64,000 nucleotides of DNA from contig JAJNNQ010000006.1 in NCBI GenBank assembly GCA_027886175.1, positions 62,180,001-62,244,000 on the forward strand, given 5' to 3'. This DNA is from Phylloscopus collybita. Its lineage: Eukaryota > Chordata > Aves > Passeriformes > Phylloscopidae. Each line of letters opens with the position of its first letter. Within the stretch, counting starts at the first letter, position 1. The notes below the pieces were generated by a model. It saw only the letters and a list, made by a program, of their open reading frames with translations, was not told the origin of the DNA and did no database searches. A program made the position numbers and the translations under genes. This document shows, in pieces, positions 11,548 through 20,884 of this stretch.

Positions 11548-12145
11548 TGATGCCTTGGGAAGGCTGAGCTGGAACAGAGACTGGACAGAGCTAAGAGAAT
11601 AAAGTAGATATTTATTAAAAGGCAGATGCCTTTTAATATACACCTTGGGATGTAATTTGAGCAGGACAAGAGTCTGGCCAGGGCTACACCCAAGGTGGAC
11701 CCAAAATGGGCACAAAATGGACCCAAAATGGGCACAAAATGGACCCCAAATGGACCCAAAATGGGCACAAAATGGGCACAAAATAGGCACAAAATGGACC
11801 CAAAATGAGCACAAAATGGACACAAAATGGTCACAAAATGGACCCCTGGTCACGAGGTCTCACACTTTGATCAGTTCTGGTCCAGTTGCACATTGGGGTT
11901 GAATTGTCCAGTTCCAGCTGCAGGTTCTGCAGTCCCACCCTTCTTGTTTTCTCTCTGCAGCCACCCTTGTTTGTGCTCTGGGGCCTGAACACTTGTCCCA
12001 GCTGTGCTTGGGGTGCAGCAGGAGCAGGATTTGTTTTGTGTCCCTGCTCTGTGCAGAGCTGAGTGACCCTGAGTGTGAGGCTGAGAGCTGCAGCCCTGGG
12101 CAGCACAGAACCTGAAAAACACCAAAGATAAAACTCCAGGCATCA
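11548..12145 (-). mobile_element. LTR, right arm of tail-to-tail pair
   Basis: The reverse-oriented copy of the 10743-11310 element begins TGATGCC at 12145 and ends GGCATCA at 11548. The first ~300 bp are nearly identical to the left arm; the arrays differ by about one unit and the segment around AATAAA is more diverged. The outer end is 59 bp from CRYZL1 exon 7. Confidence 0.75.
11690..11843 (-). repeat. 11-bp tandem array in right LTR
   Basis: Fourteen 11-bp units of ACAAAATGGAC/CCAAAATGGGC type, the complement of the left array but with one more unit and a different variant order. Confidence 0.95.
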
Positions 12146-12203
12146 TTTGCTGAGGGAGATTTGTGCAGAGGGAAGCTATGCTCATTGCCCAACTGTTACC
12201 CAC

Positions 12204-12337
12204 ACTTGCTCCATCCAGGACGAGGACACTTGTGCCAGGGGACACCTGGGACAGGTAGTGCAGGGCCGTGTAGGCGCGGAGCCCGTCCCGGACCGTCCCG
12301 GCGGCCTCTGCCCAACAGACCTTCTCTGGCTTGTGAA
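12204..12337 (-). CDS. CRYZL1: CRYZL1 exon 7
   Basis: The acceptor is CCCCTCAG|TT. I chose the donor AGT|GTGGGT because it alone keeps frame with exon 8. The 134 nt encode (V)[20 protein letters not shown], then [24 protein letters not shown]. The AYTALHYL and DGAS elements are typical of the zeta-crystallin group. The donor lies 59 bp from a large LTR inverted repeat. Confidence 0.95.
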
Positions 12338-12345
12338 CTGAGGGG

Positions 12346-12390
12346 AAACAAACACAAACACACAAACAAACACACAAACAAACACACAAA
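12346..12390 (+). repeat. (CACAAACAAA)n microsatellite
   Basis: Short ACAAACAC/ACAAACAAACAC run directly beside the acceptor of CRYZL1 exon 7; on the transcript it is GT-rich and lies just upstream of the CCCCTCAG. Confidence 0.9.
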
Positions 12391-12488
12391 AGAGATGGTA
12401 AAAACCTCAGGAAAATCCCTGGGGCTTATTTAGCAAAAGCTGTCAGAGCGAGTCAGGAAGGTTGCACCTGCAAACAGCTCGACGTTGC

Positions 12489-13117
12489 TGTCCTGGGTTC
12501 CAATGTCAAATTGTGCCCAAGGTCTGTATTCTATCCCCATGAGCCCTTGGAGCCAAGGTGGGGCAGTGTTTTCCTGATCTCCTGTTAATGAGCCTAACGA
12601 TGCCTTGCCACATGACTCATGGATAACTTACCCCGGGAGTTATCTCTGGTTAATGGGCCATCAAGGACCCACTGCATGACTCATGGAATGAGATCATCCC
12701 ATTGGGAGATGCTCTGCCCAGGGGGAGGAGCCAAGCATTCCCACCTGGATAGAATCCAGGGTTGGAGACATCACAGGGAGCTTTTATCCACTGGACTCCC
12801 AGAGGAGACAAGAGCTACCAGATGGAATCACTGCTTTGACAAGAACATCTCATCTGGTTCCACTGGATTCCTGGAGGAAGACTGGACCCTTCTCACCATC
12901 CCTGGACCCTTCTCTCTCAGGATCATCTCTACTCCAACAGAACCACATCTGCCACTCCAGGAGGACTCACTTTTGGACTGCTTCAATCAACCTGACCAAC
13001 AGGGTGTCAGGCTGTATTGTTCCATTTATTTTATTTTACCTTTTTTTTTCCTCTCTTCTCCTATTAAATTGTATCTCTGACTGGGAGTCTCACTGGTTTT
13101 GCTTTCAAACCAGCACA
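12489..13117 (+). mobile_element. Solo LTR-like element B
   Basis: It begins TGTCCTGGGTTCC and may end AACCAGCACA. It shares ordered blocks with element A but has a longer middle part and only one unit of the 20-bp sequence that is expanded in A. An internal CATGACTCATGG motif occurs twice (12610 and 12674 areas). Confidence 0.65.
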
Positions 13118-13299
13118 GTCGCTGACTCCTGTTTCTCTCTCATGTTCAGAAGCCGTGGAGAGGATATTTTGCCATATTTTACACAATTAAATTAGGGATT
13201 CAGTTTTGGTATAGCCAAGGTTAAGGGAGCCACCTCATAACTGCACAGCTGGAATTCATGGGCAGGCACAGAAACAACACAAGCCAGATTGAGATTTTT

Positions 13300-13462
13300 T
13301 AGTATCCCAGACTGGTTTGGGTTGGAGGGACCTCAAATACCACCCAGTGCCACCCTTGCCATGGCAGGGACACCTCCCACTGTCCCAGGCTGCTCCCAGC
13401 CCCAGTGTCCAACCTGGCCTGGGACACTGCCAGGGATCCAGGGGCAGCCCCAGCTTCTTTGG
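13300..13462 (-). mobile_element. CR1-like LINE 3' end, truncated
   Basis: Reverse-oriented terminal ~160 bp, from the CAGTCTGGGATAC tail (plus GTATCCCAGACTG) to the GGATCCAGGGGCAGC box, where it stops abruptly. Confidence 0.85.
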
Positions 13463-15672
13463 GAAGAGCAAATTTTGAACAAAAGAATAGCTTGCTCAAG
13501 GTAACAAACTGCTGGAAGAAGGATAGGGACTCCCACATTTAGTATCCTACTCATTAAGGCAATCTGTGTCCAGAAAGGGAAAACTGGAAGCTCACAATAA
13601 TTGAAAACTATGTTTCAATACTAGGCTTTCCCTGACCCTCATCCCTGGAAATTCCTTTCTCCAGTTCCAGTCTGCTTGCTTCACCCTGTCTGTTAGTCTG
13701 GTATATTAATAATGATATTAATGGGGAAGATTGATCCAAAGGGAAGAAAAAAGCAAATTGATTCAAATGATTCAAAGGGAAGAAAAAAGCAAATTTCTCA
13801 AATTTTTTGACAGGTTAGGAAAAAGTGTAACAATGAAGCAACAAAATGGGAAGTTAGAAGAAAAAAAAAGGGAAAAGGAAAAAAGCAGGGTCAGCTTGTG
13901 TGGTTTAAGCCATCATGAATTGTGAAATGGTGACAGCAAAGAAAAAGCCTTGAGAGCACTGAGTGTTCAAGTGTGACTTGGTGGGGCAGCTGGAATTTTG
14001 GAATATTGGAATGGAAGGAGTGTGCTCAGAGCTCCAAGGTAATGGCCTCCCTTTTAGAAAAGCTAAAACAAAGTCTCCAGATACAGTAAAAATAATTATT
14101 AGCAAAATGTATCATCTACAAACCCAAATAATGCTCGTGAACCAGGATAACTTCACAGACACCAGACTCCTCAGAATCCAGGGGCAAGATTCCTGAAAAA
14201 ATAAGGAACACAGGCCTTGAGTTTCACACAAGCAACCATTCCAACCAAAGTATTCTCCCAGGGAATTCCCTGCTCCCATTTGGTCTGGGTTCAGTCCCCT
14301 CTTGGCAGGTTCAGGACAGGTCAGAGACCTTGGCCAGATCCCAGCCCGGGGCATCCATGGGCATGAGGGAGTTCCAGAGGTGCTTCTACAGCATTTTGGG
14401 ATTGAGGGAGAAAGAATGGGGACCCCATTGAGTGCTGCTTGGTACTGCCAGGTGTCATTTTTGTCTGGTTGTGGGTTTTTTATTTTCTTTTCTTCTGTTA
14501 GAGCCAGGATGAAATGCTCGAGAGGTGTTGTTTCATGTTTGGACTCAGGTGTTTATTAATTCTTATCTATGGGACAGTCTCACAAGCTGTGAGTTTTAGC
14601 TAACAAAGTGAAAAATTACTCTCTCTCTCTACAAGGTCTTTTAAGGCTGAATTGTCCAATTAAGAGATGACCCCTCAATTAGTTTTACTTTTACCCCAAT
14701 ACCCAACCACCCCTGGCCTGCAAGGCCACTTTTCTCTCCAATCACAAAACACCACCCAGCCCATGGAGAGGAGGATGAAAGAACTTAGCCTACACCCCAA
14801 ATCCTCCATCCTGCTTGATATATATTACTATAAAGCCTTAAACTCTGAGTTTTGCCCCCTGTGCTGTCACACACTTCCATTCCAAGCCCAGCCCCACAAT
14901 CCCAATCAATTTTGGGAGCTTCCTCCAGGTGGGATGCAGGGTTTGCTTGGGGCTCAGTGCCTGGCAGCACAGGGAGCTGCAATCCTCACTGCCCAGGGCT
15001 CCAATATCTGGTGATGTCTGAACTCATTATTCCACACCCTGAGTGCCACTCCAGGCCCTGGATCCCAGAGGAGGGATCTGAGGCACAGAGCAGCCACCCC
15101 ACAGCCCCTCTCCTCTCCCACCCCAGTTCCTGAGCGTGTGGTTTGCAAAGGCAGCAACACAGGCACAGGAGGAAGCAGAGGAAGAACACACAGGAATGTG
15201 GAAGTGCTAAAAAGCTGAAATAGGAAAAAGAAAGTGCAGGAAAACCAATCTACCCAGGGAAGGCAGAGAAAGGAAAAGAGAAGTAGGCAGAAAAACCCCT
15301 CCATCCTGGTTATAACTGAACTTTTTACCCTCACTGGCCACAGAACTCTCCTGAACAGCAGGTTCTGGCACCTGCTCCATCTCCTGAATCAATATCCCCT
15401 CCATCCCAGGGGAAACCATTCTTTTTTTTCCCCCCTCCCCCACAAATCTGACATTCCATTTAGACCTAAGGGCTTTGCCCTGCAAATTTGGCTGCTGTGT
15501 CCAGCCTTTCCCAGCTCCCATTAACAACGTGCCCAGGGTTTATCCAGGGAATCCTCAGTCTCCAGGAGCTGCCCTGAGCAGCTCCGGTGCAATGAGGGAA
15601 TAATGCAAGAAGGACCACATCACCCCCCCCACTCTGTCCTACTTTCAGAGCTTCAGTCATCCTCTAACCCTT
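13463..15672. other. CRYZL1 introns around exon 6; possible old LTR at 14480-14880
   Basis: Apart from exon 6 (14124-14192), the stretch is mostly unique. A direct GATTCAAAGGGAAGAAAAAAG duplication lies at about 13732-13790 (unit ~37 bp). The 14480-14880 part, with TGTTTATTAATTC, a (CT)n run and a Cys/Pro-free open end, resembles an old LTR fragment, but I could not define ends. Confidence 0.4.
14124..14192 (-). CDS. CRYZL1: CRYZL1 exon 6
   Basis: The acceptor is TTTTTTCAG and the donor is TTGG|GTTTGT, a weaker site. The 69 nt (phase 1 to 1) encode (G)ILPLDSEESGVCEVILVHEH, then YL, matching the family's GILPLDSEDPG segment. Confidence 0.95.
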
Positions 15673-15825
15673 TGATTCAGCACACAAAATACAAACATAT
15701 GGGACAGAAAGAACTCCTGAGGCATCATTCACAATTTGGTGGTTAATACAACATCATATTTCAAATCCTAAGGGAACATTCTTAGAACAGAATTCCCATT
15801 TATAAGTTTATGGATGTGGTAGCAG
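15673..15825. repeat. 153-bp direct duplication, copy 1
   Basis: Matches 16247-16399 with about three substitutions in 153 bp and a constant offset of 574. It lies on the 3' side (transcript sense) of CRYZL1 exon 5. Confidence 0.95.
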
Positions 15826-15938
15826 TTTAATTTTGAAAATACATGTTCAATTCAGCTTTAGCCATGATTCTAGCTTCAGTCATTCATTATAAAAAGGTGA
15901 CTGATGGTGTCAGTTGAGGCAAACAAGTGTTAACTTAC

Positions 15939-15983
15939 CCACCACTTCATCATCTGGCTGGAAAAAGGTCACCTTGCTTCCAA
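15939..15983 (-). CDS. CRYZL1: CRYZL1 exon 5 (45 nt)
   Basis: The exon is 45 nt, phase 1 to 1, with acceptor TGGTGAG| and donor GGTGG|GTAAG. It encodes VGSKVTFFQPDDEVVG including the split codons, matching a conserved GroES-fold strand. Loss would be in-frame. It is bracketed by a 153-bp direct duplication. Confidence 0.96.
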
Positions 15984-16246
15984 CTCACCATGGAGAGGTG
16001 AAAAGGAGGAAAGAAGGGAAGAGGATAAATATTTATAGCTGGAATGGCATGTGCATTTGGAAGCACTGGTTATCACTAGCTCAGAAAACTAAAGATACAC
16101 ATTTCTAGTGAAAAAAACATAATTCTGTTGATTACACACACGCCAAACCCAAATGCTGAATTCCCTAAAGTTCAGCATCTCACCCACAAAGAATTCCATG
16201 CAGGAACACACAGGTGGTGCCTGAGAGCCAGGCTGGACACCCCACC

Positions 16247-16399
16247 TGATTCAGCACACAAAATACAAACATATGGGACAGAAATAACTCCTGAGGCATC
16301 ATTCACAATTTGGTGGTTAATACAACATCATATTTCAAATCCTAAGGGAACATTCTTAGAACAGAATTCCCATTTATAAGTTTATGGATGTGATAACAG
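16247..16399. repeat. 153-bp direct duplication, copy 2
   Basis: Second copy, on the 5' side of CRYZL1 exon 5. The flanking sequences outside the 153 bp are unrelated. Confidence 0.95.
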
Positions 16400-16503
16400 C
16401 ACTGGCAGAGGAACCAAGGGAGCAAAGAGTTCCTGCCCCAAAGCTCTTTGTTCTGACTGGAATCCCTGCTCCTTCCCCTCCCTGGGCACTGCCACTCACT
16501 CAC

Positions 16504-16576
16504 CTTCCAGCACAACCCCTGAAATTTCTCGCCCAACAGGCACGAGTTCTTTCTTCAGTTTAATTTCTGACAGGAG
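16504..16576 (-). CDS. CRYZL1: CRYZL1 exon 4
   Basis: The 73 nt start in phase 0 after TTTAG and end at GAAG|GTGAGT. They encode LLSEIKLKKELVPVGREISG, then VVLE. The PVGREISG element corresponds to the P-V-G-R-E-I-A-G motif of QOH-1. Confidence 0.96.
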
Positions 16577-17007
16577 CTAAATGAAAAAAAAAAAAGAAGC
16601 TTACAACATTCTTGCTCTATATTTACCTATTTATTATCACCTTCACAGTAAGGCTGGGCCATTGGCAAAGGGATAAAAAGTGCACACATTCCTCAGTCAA
16701 TGCTAAACTGAATTGGCACTGAAGGGCACTGAGTTCTGTACTTAAATTTAGAAACACATTAAAAAATAAAAGCAGGGAGTTATTACCAGCCAAGCCAACC
16801 TATGACTTAAGAGTGCAGATGAAGATAAAAGGGATTTACTACAAGGAGAACTCACAGCTGACAACTGATGGGTCTCCAGCAATGAAGAACCAAATCCCAG
16901 GTGCTTTTTATTCAGAGCTGTGCAAGAAGCCCAGAGCAGCCCTGAGCTTGTGCCAGTCCCCAGCCAAGCCACAGCCAGCCCCAGCTTTACACAACCCCAA
17001 GCAATAC

Positions 17008-17085
17008 CTTTGTGTCCAGCCAGCTCAGGGCACAGGCTCTGACCTGCACCTTCACATCGTGCTCTCTGGGGGCAGGAAGGTTCTC
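17008..17085 (-). CDS. CRYZL1: CRYZL1 exon 3
   Basis: The 78 nt are phase 0 at both ends, with acceptor CCTAG|GAG and donor AAG|GTATTG. They encode ENLPAPREHDVKVQVRACAL, then SWLDTK, equivalent to the N-terminal GroES-like strand KLQVKACALSQINTK. Confidence 0.95.
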
Positions 17086-17279
17086 CTAGGACAGATTGAC
17101 AGGTGTCAGACCATGGATGTACCCACAGCAGCTTCTCCAGCTCCTGAAAACACTTACTCCACTTCTTAGATTGTTTTGTAGGGAGAGAAGGCAGGTTTTT
17201 TCAATGAAAATGGGTTTACAACAGCATTTTGAGGACATTATTGTTATTATGATTAGCAACGGCATTAGCATTATATCAT

Positions 17280-17600
17280 AGTATTATATTATTATATTAT
17301 TAAATTATTATATTATTATATTATCATGTTATTATATTACTATATTATTATATTATTGTATTGTTATATTATTATATTATCACACTATCATATTATCATA
17401 TTATTATATTATTATATTATCACATTATCATATTACTATATTATTATATCATTACATTACAATATTATCATATTATTATATTATCACATTATTATATTAT
17501 TATATTATTATATTATTATATTATTATTATTGCAAACTGGTCACTAGACCTTACTTATAATTATCATCATCATTATTACTTTATTCTGATATTATTATTG
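17280..17600 (+). repeat. (ATT)n/(ATATT)n microsatellite
   Basis: About 250 bp of TATTATATTATTATA with sporadic C and G, then a partial duplication: GCAAACTG(G/A)(T/C)CACTAGACC occurs at 17532 and again at 17600, 68 bp apart. Confidence 0.95.
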
Positions 17601-18107
17601 CAAACTGACCACTAGACCTTACTAAATCTCATCAGACACTGACATTATTTTTCTGTTGAGGTTTTTTTTCACTTGATCTGAGGCACAAACCCTGACAAAC
17701 ATGCTGAGGTCAATACTTAAGTCCAAAATGGAGTCCAAATGATGTCAAAGAAACAACCCCAGTAAGAACTGCTGCTCTTGACCCCCAAACCTGATAAAAT
17801 CCTCAAGCTCTACTTTTTCAGGGACTAGAAAATTCAGCCAGGAAATGTGGATCCAGGGCTCATTTTCCATGCCTGCAAAGCTTGTTTGGAAAGTTTGGAT
17901 ACCAAAACTGCAGGGAAATCCAGCAGTGGTCTTGGCAAGTGCTGTCTGATGACAAAATGCACCTCCCCTGCCTGTGTGTGAGCAAGGATCCTACCAATCC
18001 TTTCCCGAGGCTGCACAAGATTTCTGTGCCTCAATTCCCCCGTGGCACCCAGGCAAACTCTCCTCTCCCACTGCCTGATGGCCAGAGCTGCTCTGGTGGG
18101 AACTCAC

Positions 18108-18179
18108 CCTTTCCTGGAACACAAATGTCATTTCCTCTCCAGGAGAGCTCTGCTGACCATACAGGGCCTTCATTGCCAC
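18108..18179 (-). CDS. CRYZL1: CRYZL1 first coding exon (start codon)
   Basis: The acceptor is GTTTCAG|GTGGC and the ATG is at 18173-18171 (GGCAATGAA context). It encodes MKALYGQQSSPGEEMTFVFQ, then ER, and ends at AGG|GTGAGT. The MKxLYxQQSS start fits the family N-terminus, which supports this ATG. Only 6 nt of 5' UTR lie in this exon. Confidence 0.95.
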
Positions 18180-18248
18180 CTGAAACACACAGCAGCCAAG
18201 CTGTGACACCTGCAGGGGCTGTGGGCAAGCAAGGCGTTAAAACCCTGC

Positions 18249-18288
18249 TAAATTAAATTAAATTAAATTAAATTAAATTAAATTAAAC
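18249..18288 (+). repeat. (AAATT)n microsatellite
   Basis: Eight near-perfect AAATT units in the intron upstream of the CRYZL1 start-codon exon. Confidence 0.95.
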
Positions 18289-18413
18289 TAAACCACTCTA
18301 TAAGAAACGCAGCCATTGTTTGCAGGCAATTTGAGTCCTTGTGATACAGAAGCTCTAACCCAGAACAACAGGTTTAGCTGCCCATAACAGAGAAAACCCA
18401 CAGGACTGAGGAT

Positions 18414-18892
18414 CACAGAATCCCAGACTGGGTTGGGTTGTCAGGGACCTCAAATCCCACCCAGTGCCACCCCAGCCCTGGCAGGAACACCTCCCACTGT
18501 CCCAGGCTGCTCCCAGCCCCAGTGTCCAACCTGGCCTTGAGCACTGCCAGGGATCCAGGGGCAGCCACAGCTTTCCTGTGCCAGGGAAGAATTCCTTCCT
18601 AAGACCAAGTCTAAACCTTCCCTCTTTCAGTTTAAAGCCATTGTTCCTTCTCCTGTCACTGTAAGCCCTTGTAAAATGTCTCTGAGAGTGGGTGCTGAGA
18701 ACGTGGAACCATGGAATCCTGGAATCACAGAATGGGTTGGGAGGACCCTAATGGAATCCTGGAATCCTGGAATCATGGAATGGTTTGGGTTGGGAGGGAT
18801 TTTAAGGATCATCCAGTGCCACCCCTGCCCTGGCAGGGACACCTCCCACTGTCCCAGGCTGCTCCCAGCCCCAGTGTCCAGCCTGGCCAAGA
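18414..18892 (-). mobile_element. Composite double CR1 block, copy 1
   Basis: Two CR1 3' ends in minus orientation (18414-18660 and 18760-18892) are joined by a GGGTGCTGAGAACGTGGAA-type spacer with ATGGAATCCTGGAATC repeats. The same composite, in plus orientation, recurs at 24998-25612 and 51495-52103. Confidence 0.85.
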
Positions 18893-19134
18893 ACAGTTTG
18901 TTACTCCACTGAGGAAAAGGAAATGCCCAAGCAGAGGGACAGAATGCAGCTGGGAAGCTTTGCCATTGCTATTGCACTTGGCCCACTTGGGAGGGAAGGT
19001 TGGCATGGGAGTCAAGAGAGCCCCAAGGAAGTGACCCAAACCTGGACCACCAAAATCTAAAAAAGCCATCCCAGAGTAGCAAACCAGAATCTGCTTTGGG
19101 TTAAACCCTGCCCCAAATGCTGCCAATGGATCAA

Positions 19135-19445
19135 AGATCCACAGAATGGCCAGGGATGGAAGGGACCTCAAATCCCACCCAGTGCCACCCCTGCCCTGGC
19201 AGGGACACCTCCCACTGTCCCAGGCTGCTCCCAGCCCCAGGGTCCAGCCTGGCCTTGGGCACTGCCAGGGATCCAGGGGCAGCCACAGCTGCTCTGGGCA
19301 CCCTGGGCCAGGGCCTGCCCACCCTGCCAGGGAACAATTCCTGCCCAAGATCCCATCTAACCCTGCCCCTTTCAGTTTTAAACCATTCCCTGGCTCCTGT
19401 CCCTCTGTCCCTTGTCCCCAGTCCCTCTGCAGCTCTCCCGCAGAA
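19135..19445 (-). mobile_element. CR1-like LINE 3' end
   Basis: One of the longer reverse-oriented copies here, keeping the upstream part with GGAACAATTCC, the GGACAGGAGCC segment and a TCCAGGCTGG box. It abuts the CRYZL1 non-coding exon region. Confidence 0.85.
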
Positions 19446-19588
19446 TCCCTTCAGGTTCTGATGCAGGTACAGCAGAAAAGGCACCGAAGGACACAGGATT
19501 TGTGTGCCCCACCCAGCCACGCAATTCAGACAGGGGCCCTGCAAAGGGAACACAGGGCATTCCTGCGCAGGAATACAGCGAAACTTAC

Positions 19589-19664
19589 CTGTGACTTCAC
19601 CAAAAATCACCACTTGGCTTTCTGGTCTCCGTCTCGGCTCGTGTCGTCCTCAACGACCAGGAAT
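19589..19664 (-). other. CRYZL1: Probable non-coding 5' exon of CRYZL1
   Basis: A strong pyrimidine tract with TTTCTAAAAG acceptor ends at 19665, and a consensus donor CACAG|GTAAGT follows exon base 19589. This defines a 76-nt exon upstream of the start-codon exon. It holds no ATG in a frame leading into the main ORF. A plausible partner donor for the first exon is GGAT|GTGAGG, with the exon ending at 19995. Both assignments are by splice-signal logic only. Confidence 0.6.
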
Positions 19665-20379
19665 CTTTTAGAAAGGAAAAGAAAAAAAAAACCCGAACAA
19701 ACATAATAAAATTGAGTTAACAAAGAAAAAGGAAAGCAGGGAGTAAGAGAGGCAGGAAATCACGCGACCATTATTGCAGCTCTAATCCCTGAGGGACGCC
19801 CCCGAGACCCTCCGCATGTCGGGCCCGTGCCCGCCCCGCGACCCCCGGGGAGCCCTTCAAGGGCTCTGAGTGAACCCGGCCCGCACCGAGAGGCTCCGGC
19901 AGCCCCGGGCCGGCCCTCAGGGCCTCAGGGGCTCCGGCTCCGCGGGACTCCCGAGCGCCGCGACGCGCCCGCGGTTGCCATGACACTCCCTCACATCCGC
20001 CTCGCCCTCAGGCACCGCCCCCCCGCGTTGCAACCAATCACAGCCTCCGGCGGCACCGTGAGCGCTCACGATTGGTCGCAGTGGCCGCCATTCATCGTGA
20101 AAACCGAGGTGCGATTGGTCCGTGCGGATGTCACTCATTCTATGAGGCGAGGAGGAAGGCTACGGCGCCCGGCGCGACCTCTGGGACATCGCCGGGGAGA
20201 GGGAGGAGACGCCACGTGCAATTACCTCATGGATTAATATCGTACGCACAATATAGGCGCCTCCCCCGGGCAGCGAGGAGGGAGCGCGACCGCCCCTCAC
20301 GGCTCCCTGAGCGCTGATCCCCTCAGCCTGGCAGAACCGTGATGGTCGGGTAGGCGGGTCCTGCCGCTGTCCCGGCCTC

Positions 20380-20560
20380 CGATTGGTGGAGCGCCCTGCT
20401 AGTCACGCGGGGGGCGGGTGGAGGCCGCGCGTCAGAGCGGGGCTGTCAGAGCTCTGATTGGCCAGAGGGGGCGGGGCTCTGCGTCTCTTCAGGGCTCTGA
20501 CTGGCGATGTGCCCTGCCCGTCACGCGGCAGCCGCGGCCGCGCGTCAGTACGGCGGCCGC
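20380..20560 (+). repeat. Duplicated promoter module in the CpG island
   Basis: A module ordered as GA(T/C)TGG, GCCCTGC, GTCACGCGG, then CCGCGCGTCAG occurs at about 20380-20435 and again, diverged, at about 20499-20553. Each copy carries a TGG/CCAAT-like box and the GTCACGCGG element. Confidence 0.6.
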
Positions 20561-20682
20561 GAGGGGCTCCTCCCCCCTCCCCTCAGACGGGGCGAGGGCG
20601 GCGATGGCGCGTCCGGCGGAGGCGGTTGCGGGCGCCGCTCCGGCCCCTCCGGCCCCTCGGTCCCCTGGCCGCGGCCGGGGCT
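20520..20682 (+). other. ITSN1: Probable ITSN1 first (5' UTR) exon
   Basis: A consensus donor CT|GTGAGT at 20682/20683 lies in the CpG island. A second GTGAGT donor at 20879 is an alternative exon end. The transcription start is a guess. An ATG at 20604 opens an upstream reading frame that crosses the donor. Confidence 0.5.
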
Positions 20683-20884
20683 GTGAGTAGGGCCCGCACA
20701 GACATGAGGTACGGCCCGGCGGGACGAGGGCAGCGGGGGGCGCGGGCTGCGAGCGGCGGCGGTTCAGCCCAGGCCGGCGGGGGGGCAGCGCCGCCTCAGC
20801 CCCTCACGGTTCCCGGGCGTGTCGCGGTGCCAGGGCCCGGGTCCTCGTCCTCGCCTCCTTCGGTAGCCGGGGCGGGCGGTGAGT

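Noticed and set aside
10826..11834. Repetitive Lys-Trp-Thr-Gln-Asn or Phe-Cys-Pro peptides
   Set aside because: They arise from the 11-bp arrays read in three frames; the period of 11 codons is a by-product of 11 being prime to 3.
11045..11843. CRISPR-like array
   Set aside because: The 11-bp units are contiguous with no spacers, lie in a retroviral-type LTR, and the genome is avian.
5840..13117. A provirus bounded by the two similar plus-oriented LTRs
   Set aside because: The interval contains CRYZL1 exons 8 and 7 and unique intron sequence, and no gag/pol/env-like frames, so these are separate solo LTRs.
19589..19664. Coding interpretation of the non-coding CRYZL1 exon (frame reading LVVEDDTSRDGDQKAKW then stop)
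   Set aside because: The frame ends in TGA inside the exon and is not connected to the CRYZL1 start; more likely 5' UTR.
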